Virus record (IMG/VR): IMGVR_UViG_3300025120_000113
Location: 1 to 45,840 of that record
DNA from: a virus
DNA: 45,840 bases
Reading direction: 5' to 3' (one strand)
Shown here: positions 17,249 through 24,416 of the stretch, piece by piece
Layout: each line of letters begins with the position of its first letter
How positions within the stretch are numbered: position 1 is the first letter of the stretch
Program-made: the position numbers and the translations under genes
The notes under the pieces: generated by a model
The model's database searches: none
Told to the model about the DNA's origin: nothing
What the model saw: the letters and a program-made list of their open reading frames with translations, nothing else

Positions 17249-18649
17249 GTGCAAGCGATTTCCCTCGAAGCCATTGAAGAAATAGACTTTGAAGTAGCGA
17301 AGCGCGACTTCAAATTCTTCTTTGAGCAGATATTAGGGTTTCAACTTTCACATCATCACGAAAGATGGTACAACAACTTAGAACAGCGCAAACGATACTG
17401 TGTCAAAGCAGCGCGTGACCATGGTAAATCGACTCTATTCCTTGGCTACATGCTATGGAAGACAGCATTCAACCCTAAGACAAAGGCCGTACTAATCTCG
17501 CACAGCCTACATCAGTCCATACATCACATGCGTACACTTAATGATTTGATTGACGGTGTACCGTTTCTTGCTAAAATGAAAAAAGCCGATTCATGGTCTA
17601 AAACATTTTTTGGTTTTAGTAACGGTTCTAACATTAGCGCGAAGTCTGTTGGTGGTGCTATTCGTGGTATACACCCCGACCTTATTCTATGCGACGACAT
17701 TCTGTGGGGAACAACTGACACAGAACTTGCTCGCGTCGCTTCATGGTTTTACGAAGTTCTTGTCCCGACACTCCACCACACATCTAAACTAATGATAGTC
17801 GGGACACCATTCACTCCAACTGACCTTTACACAGAACTTGAAAGTCGGGACGGTTATCTTGTTGAAACATACCCTGCTATCAACGCGCAGGGAGTTGCGC
17901 TATGGCCGGAGCGGTGGGATTTAGATTCACTAGATGCGCGTCGTGCTGATATGCCTGCGATTGCATTTGCTAGAGAATATCTTTGCGAACCAATGGACGA
18001 TGTATCTAGTTTATTCCCTTCAACAGTATTACAAGCCGCTAAAGATAATACTCTTAAATTGATTAATCGCGAAACAGGTGACCCGGACGACCAATACTTT
18101 ATCGGTTGGGACCCTGCTATTTCTAGCGACCGAGCGGCTGACTACACTGTTATGGTTGTACTTCGTCGCCCATCAACTAATCCCGAACTGCTTGAATTAG
18201 TTCATGCAGTTCGTCGTAAAAATATGGATTTCCGCACGCAAATTACGGAGATACAACGACTTAACGCTAAGTTTAACCCCGATGTGATTGAACTTGAAGC
18301 GAACAACTTTCAGCGTGTCTTCGCTACTGAACTACGCGCAGACACAGACCTTCCTATCAAGACATTTATTTCCACACGCCAACGCCGTGAGTCACTTCTT
18401 ATGGGTTTGGTATTGCGCTTTGAGAACGAGCAAATGCGATTGCCTTGGGGCGACGACCGTTCGCGAACAATGATGAGTGAATTAGAACGCGAACTAATGA
18501 TGTTCGGTATGTCGAAAAAAGGTAAGTTGGACAGCATTGGTCGCCATGACGATTTTGCTATCGCTCTCGCATTGGCTCATTGGGCTACCACGGAGTTCCG
18601 TGAACGAATCGTGGACTTAGATGAAATAATGGAGGGGTTGTTAGATTGA
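17249..18649 (+). CDS. terL: terminase large subunit
   Basis: 466 residues, the usual length. It is the ATP-driven packaging motor and headful nuclease, acting at the portal vertex. The ATPase domain shows the Walker A loop A-R-D-H-G-K-S-T at 55-62, Walker B D-L-I-L-C-D-D at 144-150 and a coupling V-G-T-P-F soon after. The RNase H-like nuclease has G-W-D-P-A-I-S-S-D (about 286-294), I-E-L-E-A-N-N (about 347) and G-R-H-D-D-F-A (about 430), giving the expected acidic triad. The GTG at 17249 is chosen because AGGTGA lies four bases before it. The stop overlaps the next TTG start. Identification is firm from motif order; subfamily and packaging mode are not determined. Confidence 0.95.
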   Translation: MQAISLEAIEEIDFEVAKRDFKFFFEQILGFQLSHHHERWYNNLEQRKRYCVKAARDHGKSTLFLGYMLWKTAFNPKTKAVLISHSLHQSIHHMRTLNDLIDGVPFLAKMKKADSWSKTFFGFSNGSNISAKSVGGAIRGIHPDLILCDDILWGTTDTELARVASWFYEVLVPTLHHTSKLMIVGTPFTPTDLYTELESRDGYLVETYPAINAQGVALWPERWDLDSLDARRADMPAIAFAREYLCEPMDDVSSLFPSTVLQAAKDNTLKLINRETGDPDDQYFIGWDPAISSDRAADYTVMVVLRRPSTNPELLELVHAVRRKNMDFRTQITEIQRLNAKFNPDVIELEANNFQRVFATELRADTDLPIKTFISTRQRRESLLMGLVLRFENEQMRLPWGDDRSRTMMSELERELMMFGMSKKGKLDSIGRHDDFAIALALAHWATTEFRERIVDLDEIMEGLLD

Positions 18650-18951
18650 GCGATTGGTGGCATCTCTTGAAAAATACCCCTATCGGTGATGAGGGTCGCG
18701 GTGGGCGCAAAGTGCAATGCCCTAAATGTAATCGTTATTTTTATGGTGAAACTGGATTAAATAATCATCGTTGCGAACCTGTAAAAGATTTAAGTCAACC
18801 TTTGAACCTCGAAGAAGAGCGCGAAATGCAACAATTTCTTCAAGGTTTCATGACACAAACTCCAAGCGGTGATACTAATTGCCCTGCTTGTCAAGGGAGA
18901 GGAACTATTGATGAGGGCGACCCTTGCCCTATTTGCCGAGGTGGTCAATAA
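18646..18951 (+). CDS. small double zinc-finger protein with WxLLK N-terminus
   Basis: 101 residues. The N-terminus M-S-D-W-W-H-L-L-K-N-T-P carries the recurrent motif. A C-P-K-C...H-x-C finger (about 24-42, with the F-Y-G-E-T-G-L-N-N-H spacing of a C2H2-type finger) and a second C-P-A-C...C-P-I-C knuckle near the C-terminus follow. The TTG start overlaps the terL stop and is preceded by GGAGGGG. It may be a packaging or DNA-binding accessory of the terminase, judged from coupling alone. Confidence 0.75.
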   Translation: MSDWWHLLKNTPIGDEGRGGRKVQCPKCNRYFYGETGLNNHRCEPVKDLSQPLNLEEEREMQQFLQGFMTQTPSGDTNCPACQGRGTIDEGDPCPICRGGQ

Positions 18952-19148
18952 TGACTGATTGTAATTGTGAATTTTGCGTAGGAACGGATGCCGCGTTTGG
19001 CTATCTTGAAAAGAAATTGTGTCCGGCAGGTAAAGCCGCGGCAAAGCGTAAATTCAAAGTTTACCCAAGCGCGTATGCTAACGGATGGGCAGTTCAATAC
19101 TGTCGCGGTAAATTCAAAGGTAAAAAGAAGAAGGGGAAGAAAAAATGA
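18951..19148 (+). CDS. small Cys/Lys-rich protein, PSAYANGW type
   Basis: 65 residues. The N-terminus has C-N-C-E-F-C. The C-terminal half has K-V-Y-P-S-A-Y-A-N-G-W-A-V-Q-Y-C followed by a poly-Lys tail. The P-S-A-Y-A-N-G-W core recurs in small proteins of many marine phages and large eukaryotic DNA viruses; I recall it from DUF5872-like entries but cannot confirm. The ATG overlaps the previous stop (TAATG), with GAGGTGG upstream. Basic tail and cysteines suggest nucleic-acid binding. Function unknown. Confidence 0.75.
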   Translation: MTDCNCEFCVGTDAAFGYLEKKLCPAGKAAAKRKFKVYPSAYANGWAVQYCRGKFKGKKKKGKKK

Positions 19149-19309
19149 AACTCAAAAAAGACAAATGCTGTTGTGGTGGAACAAAGAAAACACCCTGCGT
19201 TTGCATGGTTCAAGGGAATCAATGTTCTGCTAAATCTCCTAAATGTCCATGCTACGCTTTGATGGATAAACAAAAAACTACTTTGAAAAAGATGGTGCGC
19301 GTGGTATGA
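19145..19309 (+). CDS. 54-aa Cys-rich peptide
   Basis: A short gene with overlapping start (ATGA) and stop (ATGA) codons. The product has nine cysteines (C-C-C-G-G, C-V-C, C, C-P-C) and a basic C-terminus, suggesting one or two zinc sites. No family recognised. Its reality is supported by the tight four-base overlaps at both ends and by Cys-rich neighbours on both sides. Confidence 0.65.
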   Translation: MKLKKDKCCCGGTKKTPCVCMVQGNQCSAKSPKCPCYALMDKQKTTLKKMVRVV

Positions 19310-19983
19310 CAGTTGAGAAAAACTTGAATCGTTGGTTTAAGGAGAAGTGGGTAGATGTATCGCGCACAGGCAAAGATGGTAAGCATCCCCCTTGCGGTAG
19401 GTCAAAGGCTAAGAAAGGAAGTAAGGGTTATCCTAAATGTCGCCCCTCCGTCAAGGTATCAAGTAAAACTCCAAAGACTAGTGGCTCAATGTCGTCGGGT
19501 CAAAAGCGCGCGGCTACAAAACGAAAGCGCAGTAAAAAACAAGGAGTGGGCGGTAAGCCTACGGTGGTGAAGATGAACTACGAATACATAATGCATGAAC
19601 CAATAACAGCAGAAGAATTAGCAATGATGAATGATGATGACATATCGAAAGAAGTATCGTTCTGCAATTGTTGCTCACCGTTTAAGATAGCAAGTTCTGT
19701 GTTAAAAGCAAAGAAAAAGAGCAAACCATTTCATGGGTACAACCCTAACAAACATGCCAAGACAGGTGGATTAAACGCTAAAGGTCGAGCCGCAGCAAAG
19801 CGTAAAACAGGCGCTAACTTGAAACGACCGGTAACAAAGAAACCAAGTTCACTTAAACCCGGTGGTAAAGCCGCGGGTCGTCGTAAATCATTCTGCGCTC
19901 GCATGAGTGGTGTTAAAGGACCGACCAGTAAAGGTGGTAAAAAAACACCGAAAGGTGCAGCGTTGGCAAGGTGGAATTGTTAA
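19306..19983 (+). CDS. basic protein of DUF5872/DUF6321-like composition
   Basis: 225 residues. The first half has N-L-N-R-W-F-K-E-K-W-V-D-V-S-R, C-G-R-S-K-A-K-K-G-S-K-G-Y-P-K-C and a K-R-A-A-T-K-R-K-R-S-K-K patch. The second half has N-P-N-K-H-A-K-T-G-G-L-N-A-K-G-R and R-R-K-S-F-C-A-R-M-S-G. Both halves match, from memory, conserved small proteins widespread in phages and large DNA viruses, here joined through an acidic linker (about 100-125) with C-N-C-C. Very basic, so DNA or RNA binding is likely. The biochemical role is not known. Confidence 0.75.
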   Translation: MTVEKNLNRWFKEKWVDVSRTGKDGKHPPCGRSKAKKGSKGYPKCRPSVKVSSKTPKTSGSMSSGQKRAATKRKRSKKQGVGGKPTVVKMNYEYIMHEPITAEELAMMNDDDISKEVSFCNCCSPFKIASSVLKAKKKSKPFHGYNPNKHAKTGGLNAKGRAAAKRKTGANLKRPVTKKPSSLKPGGKAAGRRKSFCARMSGVKGPTSKGGKKTPKGAALARWNC

Positions 19984-19984
19984 A

Positions 19985-20101
19985 ATGGATAAGTATTGCG
20001 GGTGGTGTTACGCGACAGATGACCCGCAACCATTTGGATTTTGTAAAAAATGTTGGATTAAAGCAGGCAAACCGGAGGCGATGAAAGTTGACGATAATTG
20101 A
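19985..20101 (+). CDS. 38-aa zinc-knuckle peptide
   Basis: A 38-residue product with C-G-W-C and C-K-K-C-W, a minimal four-Cys zinc site. It starts one base after the previous stop and overlaps the next start by 14 bases. Upstream in-frame codons from 19907 lie inside the previous gene and are not needed. Function unknown. Short length makes this moderately certain. Confidence 0.55.
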   Translation: MDKYCGWCYATDDPQPFGFCKKCWIKAGKPEAMKVDDN

Positions 20102-21488
20102 TTTATTAGACATAGAATCTATGTTACTTTCACACCCTCTAATTAAAAACTCAATACAAGGTGCTAGTTTTGGTGACGCCCCTAAACCTGTTTCACAAGG
20201 ACAAGGTGAGGCTAACGCAAATCCTGTCCCTGCTAGACCTAATGAAATAGAAGAAAATGAAAAAGAAAAAGAAATGGCTATGAAAGTCAAACAGCAACTT
20301 GTCGCTAAAATGCCCGATGGTGGTTGGTTTCAATCTATGTTTGGTCGAGGCGCTGAATCGTTAGTCAAAGATTTGAGAATGGCTAGACGCGAACATAAAG
20401 GTATGAAAGATGCTATTGATGAAGCCATTTACGCTATACGAATCGCCAAAAAGCAAGAAGTTGAAGCAACTCTTGCTTCTTTAGAATGGATTGGTAAGCA
20501 CGAATCAACTGTTAAATCTTTAGGAATCAGTGACCGTGATTTACAAGCACTTCGTAAGCATGGTCGAAACCGTGAGTTTGCTCTTCGTCGCGCTTGCGTT
20601 CAATGGGAAAAGGCCAATGACATTATTAGTAAATTATTATTGATTGATGGTGATTTCAATGATGACCAAAGAGAATTGTGGGTCAATGCTCAGCAATTAA
20701 AAAAAGATTCTAAAAAAGAATGGAGAGGCGCGCTTCACTCCGTTGATAGCATAAAGAAAACCGAAGCAATATGGTTGACCAAAGCAGTAAATGTGTTGGA
20801 AGAGAGGGGGCCATTGCCTGCTAAAGAAATATTCAATGGCATGAATGGAGTCAAACAATTGACTACACAAAAGTTAGCGACGCTGATGAAAATGCATGGC
20901 GTTGAATATGATATAGAAAAAGTAGGCGTCGGTTGGGGACTTGTCCGTAACGATACAGTTATTTTCAAAGATGTGTGGGCTTACGCCGCAGGTTTCCTAG
21001 ACGCTGACGGTTATATCACTATTACAAAAAGGTTAGAACCTAGAGCGGGTTTCATCGCTACCGGTGAACGAGGAAAGATGCACTGTGAGCAATTGCATAA
21101 AGCACTTGGTTGCGGCGTGCTTCAAACTGATTTGAAAATACATAAGAACAGTAGACGAACACAACATAGATTACAGTTTTATAGTGAAGACCACTTAAGG
21201 AAATTGATGAAAGGCATTCGACCGCATCTTCGCATGAAGAAAGGGCAAGCGAGCGCTGTACTTGAGTTGCTTGATTTGCGCGGTCGTAAAACCGACATTA
21301 TCAAATCAAGACGAGATGATTTATTCCGTATCGTCAAATGGTTGAATTGGAAAGATGTGCCGGACAAACGCGAAGAGTTGCTGAAGGAGTGGAACATTGA
21401 TGAAGCGGGAGTTCTAGCAATGTTTAGTCGGGACGGCGAAACCCTGCGTCTAGTTGACGACGCTAACCGACTTGTGGAGATGATATGA
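20088..21488 (+). CDS. LAGLIDADG-domain fusion protein
   Basis: 466 residues. Residues 1-60 are low-complexity. Residues 65-240 are helical and charged, with no recognised family. About 245-290 looks like a winged-helix (K-E-I-F-N-G-M-N-G... K-L-A-T-L-M). From about 294 comes A-Y-A-A-G-F-L-D-A-D-G-Y-I-T-I, the hallmark of a LAGLIDADG homing endonuclease, followed by about 100 residues fitting one such domain. Such a monomeric domain would dimerise. It is fused in frame with the N-terminal region rather than lying in an intron or intein. The TTG start has GGAGG nine bases upstream. Between terminase and portal, where HNH nucleases often sit in phages, it may aid packaging, or be a domesticated homing nuclease. 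Confidence 0.75.
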   Translation: MTIIDLLDIESMLLSHPLIKNSIQGASFGDAPKPVSQGQGEANANPVPARPNEIEENEKEKEMAMKVKQQLVAKMPDGGWFQSMFGRGAESLVKDLRMARREHKGMKDAIDEAIYAIRIAKKQEVEATLASLEWIGKHESTVKSLGISDRDLQALRKHGRNREFALRRACVQWEKANDIISKLLLIDGDFNDDQRELWVNAQQLKKDSKKEWRGALHSVDSIKKTEAIWLTKAVNVLEERGPLPAKEIFNGMNGVKQLTTQKLATLMKMHGVEYDIEKVGVGWGLVRNDTVIFKDVWAYAAGFLDADGYITITKRLEPRAGFIATGERGKMHCEQLHKALGCGVLQTDLKIHKNSRRTQHRLQFYSEDHLRKLMKGIRPHLRMKKGQASAVLELLDLRGRKTDIIKSRRDDLFRIVKWLNWKDVPDKREELLKEWNIDEAGVLAMFSRDGETLRLVDDANRLVEMI

Positions 21489-23326
21489 TGGCAGAAGAAA
21501 AAGGATTGGTCGGTCGGTTTTTATCAACATTGACTAGCCCATTCCGTAGAAGAACAACCCCCGAACCTATAATGCCGCTTTGGAAAAGTGGTATTCAAGA
21601 ACCTGTATTAGTACAAGGTGTGTCTATACCCGCTTTGTACGCTACGGTTCAAGAATCTATAATACTGAGAACAACTATCAATACTTTATGTCAAGAGATA
21701 TTTAGACGCGGTTATTATTGGGAGAAAAAATTTCATAAGAAATGCACTAATTGCGGTGAAGAGTATCAGCATGATACTGTTGACGAGTGCCGTATATGTG
21801 GGAATGATGGATTCGATAGCCCCGATGCTAACCAAGTTATCTACCCGCGTTGGTTAATGAAACAGCGTAACAGCATGGACCAATCTTTCATAGAAGTTAT
21901 GAAAGAGATAGAGTGGGATTTAGATATTGTAGACGACGCGTTTTTATTACTTATTAAAGAATATTTTATCGACCCCGATAGCGGCGAAATAGAATTTTTC
22001 CGTATCAAAGAGTTAGTCCGTGGTGACCCGACATTTATGCGTATTGTAGCAGACAAAGCGGGTAAGCGCGGAGGTAGATACCTACTATGTCCTGTTCATC
22101 GTGATAAGACATATCCACATAACGGCGACCATAAAAAATGCGATGTATGTTCACTACCTCTACAAGATGTCCAATACATCAACACAGCAGGGAGTGGTAA
22201 AACTCAATACTATCTTGAAGGAGAAGTGTTACACTTGTCTAAGTTCAATCCGTCTAAGTTGTACGGGCGTTCTCCTGTCGCTAGTATGTGGCGACAAGCG
22301 CAATCTCTTACAGCAATGGATAATTATATTTATCTCGCGTATCAAAAGAGAAGAATACCTAGAGGTATATTAGCCATCACTACTGATAATATACAATCAA
22401 CAGCGGCTTTTTGGAAAGGTGCGGAAGAAAAAATGGAACGCGACCCTCACTACATTCCGAAAGTCGGTGTTGAATCAGCATCGGGGCGCGGTAAAGTCGA
22501 GTTTGTTCGTTTCATGGACAGTCTTGATGAGATGCAATACGCACAAGTTCGCGATGAAATCCGAATGCGTATAGCGGCTTTTTACGGAGTGTCAAATGTT
22601 TTTATGATGGATTCCGGCAAATCCGGTGGACTTAATAATGAAGGTATGCAAATTCTTGTTACAAACCGCGCTGTCGAGTCCGGTCAAAAATTGTACTCGC
22701 GTGAACTATTCCCAAGAATGCTCGACCAAATGGGAGTTGAAGATTGGACTTTGACTCTCTATCCAAATGAAGAAGAAGATGAGATTACACGACTTCGTCG
22801 CGACGAGCAAGAAGTTAATATTGCGCAGCGAATGCAGCAACTTGGTTTCCAACCGGAATTGACCGAAGATGCAGGTAGCGACATACGCTTCGTTTACAAG
22901 AAACCCGACCCGCAAGAAGCCATGCAAGAACAGCAAGGTGGGGCGGGCGGAATGCCTCCGGGTGGCGGAATGCCTCCGGGTGGCGGAATGCCTCCACCAA
23001 TGCCACCGGGGGCAGGTGGCATACCTCCACAGGGTGGGGGCGCGATGATGCCACCGGGGGCAGGGGCTTCCCCGCCGGGCGGAGCGCCTCCTCCGGGCGG
23101 TGGTCAAATCATGATGATGGAGAAAGGCGGCATGGTCGGTCTTGGTGAAGGGACTGGGCAACGCGACAATGGACCTGCTCCTATTAGTTCCGAAACTCAT
23201 CAATCCGGCGCACCTTCTTCTAAGAAGAATCAACGCGGAAGTGAAAAAACTCCATTAGAACAGGCACTCGATAGTGTTCAAGCCGCGAAAGACCCTACAA
23301 GTAAAAATAAAGAAAGTGGTTTTTAG
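21485..23326 (+). CDS. portal protein
   Basis: 613 residues. Position after terL and before protease/capsid, length, and the S-P-V-A-S-M-W-R-Q-A...M-D-N-Y-I-Y-L-A-Y-Q-K-R stem-like helix identify an HK97/SPP1-type portal, the dodecameric ring that passes DNA. Unusual zinc-ribbon inserts are visible: C-T-N-C...C-R-I-C at about 83-102 and C-P-V-H...C-D-V-C at about 205-225. The C-terminus from about residue 480 is Gly/Pro/Met-rich, then charged. The start overlaps the previous stop; ATG 21485 or 21488 are equivalent. No catalytic motif is expected. Confidence 0.85.
   Translation: MMAEEKGLVGRFLSTLTSPFRRRTTPEPIMPLWKSGIQEPVLVQGVSIPALYATVQESIILRTTINTLCQEIFRRGYYWEKKFHKKCTNCGEEYQHDTVDECRICGNDGFDSPDANQVIYPRWLMKQRNSMDQSFIEVMKEIEWDLDIVDDAFLLLIKEYFIDPDSGEIEFFRIKELVRGDPTFMRIVADKAGKRGGRYLLCPVHRDKTYPHNGDHKKCDVCSLPLQDVQYINTAGSGKTQYYLEGEVLHLSKFNPSKLYGRSPVASMWRQAQSLTAMDNYIYLAYQKRRIPRGILAITTDNIQSTAAFWKGAEEKMERDPHYIPKVGVESASGRGKVEFVRFMDSLDEMQYAQVRDEIRMRIAAFYGVSNVFMMDSGKSGGLNNEGMQILVTNRAVESGQKLYSRELFPRMLDQMGVEDWTLTLYPNEEEDEITRLRRDEQEVNIAQRMQQLGFQPELTEDAGSDIRFVYKKPDPQEAMQEQQGGAGGMPPGGGMPPGGGMPPPMPPGAGGIPPQGGGAMMPPGAGASPPGGAPPPGGGQIMMMEKGGMVGLGEGTGQRDNGPAPISSETHQSGAPSSKKNQRGSEKTPLEQALDSVQAAKDPTSKNKESGF
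22946..22999 (+). repeat. three 18-bp tandem repeats in the portal tail
   Basis: Units at 22946-22963, 22964-22981 and 22982-22999 (the last diverging at its end) encode G-G-M-P-P-G. They lie within a longer Gly/Pro/Met-rich region reaching about 23110. The repeat is prone to slippage, so length may vary between strains or be an assembly weak point. Confidence 0.8.
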
Positions 23327-23363
23327 GGATAAGTTAAAGACTTAGCCTCTCTTCGTCAGTCGC

Positions 23364-23705
23364 ATGAGCCTATTACATAAGATGGACCCGATGGTTCGTA
23401 AATTAGAAACTGCGCTATCCGAATTCAAAGTCGCTCTTGCTAACGACGACCTTGTATCAGCAGAACAATTTTTGCGAAGTATACAGACTACAAGTGATTT
23501 TTTAGCAGATGATGTTACTGCAATTTACAAGTCCGAGAACGGAGGCGACAAAGTTCTTGGAGTTAATGATAGATTTGCCGGAGGATTCCCTGTTGCGCAA
23601 TTTAACAGTACGCAAGGTGTCATCGCTAAATCTAGTGATAGACCAATGGGTTATATCGGACCGGATAGAATAGGTTCACATTTCAAGAAACAAGGACAGG
23701 TGTGA
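23364..23705 (+). CDS. small helical protein after portal
   Basis: 113 residues. An N-terminal helical region (about 8-55, L-E-T-A-L-S-E-F-K-V-A-L-A-N-D-D-L) is followed by a Gly-rich, less ordered C-terminus. No known family. The 37-base gap before it contains no clear ribosome binding site beyond a weak purine run. Probably a small head or assembly factor, by location. Confidence 0.6.
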   Translation: MSLLHKMDPMVRKLETALSEFKVALANDDLVSAEQFLRSIQTTSDFLADDVTAIYKSENGGDKVLGVNDRFAGGFPVAQFNSTQGVIAKSSDRPMGYIGPDRIGSHFKKQGQV

Positions 23706-23707
23706 GC

Positions 23708-24052
23708 ATGGCAGAAGACACCGACGCTATGGTGTTGATGAAAGCCCTCATCACCAAGATGGAGTCGATGGATGCTGAAATTACATCTATGCGTAAAAGC
23801 ATTCACACGCCGGAATTACTACTAAAGAGAGCAGGTTTTGTTCGCGCTAAGACCCCCGCAAACGAAGATGTTTGGGGCGACCCGTTACGCGGTGACCGAG
23901 ATGATGTTATCAGTAAAGCCGCAAATGCTATTGACGACGCAGGTATGAGTATGCCCGCGTCAAACGAAGAATGGCACGATATGGATTGGAGTGAAATTCA
24001 CGCGATGGCTAACACCGCCGCAGAAGCAGAAGGAAGGAGAGTTGACCAATGA
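23708..24052 (+). CDS. small coiled-coil protein sharing a C-terminal motif with the scaffold
   Basis: 114 residues. The N-terminal helix (M-V-L-M-K-A-L-I-T-K-M-E-S-M) is coiled-coil-like. The C-terminus M-D-W-S-E-I-H-A-M-A-N-T-A closely matches the C-terminus of the protease/scaffold (M-S-W-D-D-V-H-R-L-A-N-K-A). In HK97-like and P22-like systems scaffold C-termini contact the capsid protein, so this may be an accessory scaffold. ATG 23708 is preferred over GTG 23702 because AGGTG sits upstream. The 3' end overlaps the next gene by four bases. Confidence 0.65.
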   Translation: MAEDTDAMVLMKALITKMESMDAEITSMRKSIHTPELLLKRAGFVRAKTPANEDVWGDPLRGDRDDVISKAANAIDDAGMSMPASNEEWHDMDWSEIHAMANTAAEAEGRRVDQ

Positions 24053-24405
24053 AGCCGATGAAAGTTGAAGCAGGGCAACTTGCCCCCGATGTAGATGAGT
24101 TACTTGAGAAAGCAAGCAAACTTATGCAAAAGGCTGAGTCAAAAGAATCAAAAGAATTTGGTTCTACTAATGCTGATGGTTTTGAAAGAGTTAACGGTGT
24201 AGAAAAAGTTAGACCGGGTTACTATTGGACTAATCAACAAAAAATAAAAGTTGAAGATGTTAAGCGTCAAAAGCCAAAGGCTGAAAAAGCCAATCTCAAA
24301 ACTCACTCCGGCTATCCTAATGTGGTTGAAATGCGTGAAAATAAAGCAGGTGACCCATCCGATAAGAACCCCGAAGGAGCATACAATCTCACCGAATTTT
24401 ATTGA
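24049..24405 (+). CDS. small charged unknown protein
   Basis: 118 residues, Lys/Glu-rich, with a helical first third (D-E-L-L-E-K-A-S-K-L-M-Q-K-A) and a Y-Y-W-T-N-Q-Q core. It ends N-L-T-E-F-Y. GGAAGGAG precedes an ATG that overlaps the previous stop. No family recognised. Its place between portal and the giant ligase-like gene suggests a head role. Confidence 0.6.
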   Translation: MKPMKVEAGQLAPDVDELLEKASKLMQKAESKESKEFGSTNADGFERVNGVEKVRPGYYWTNQQKIKVEDVKRQKPKAEKANLKTHSGYPNVVEMRENKAGDPSDKNPEGAYNLTEFY

Positions 24406-24416
24406 GGTGAAGAAGT

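Noticed and set aside
20972-21488. Intein or group I intron explanation for the LAGLIDADG domain
   Set aside because: No splice-junction residues (N-terminal Cys/Ser block, C-terminal His-Asn) and no interrupted essential gene around it.
22706-23233. Long minus-strand open frame across the portal 3' end
   Set aside because: Its Arg/His-rich product mirrors the Gly/Pro repeats of the portal and has no independent support.
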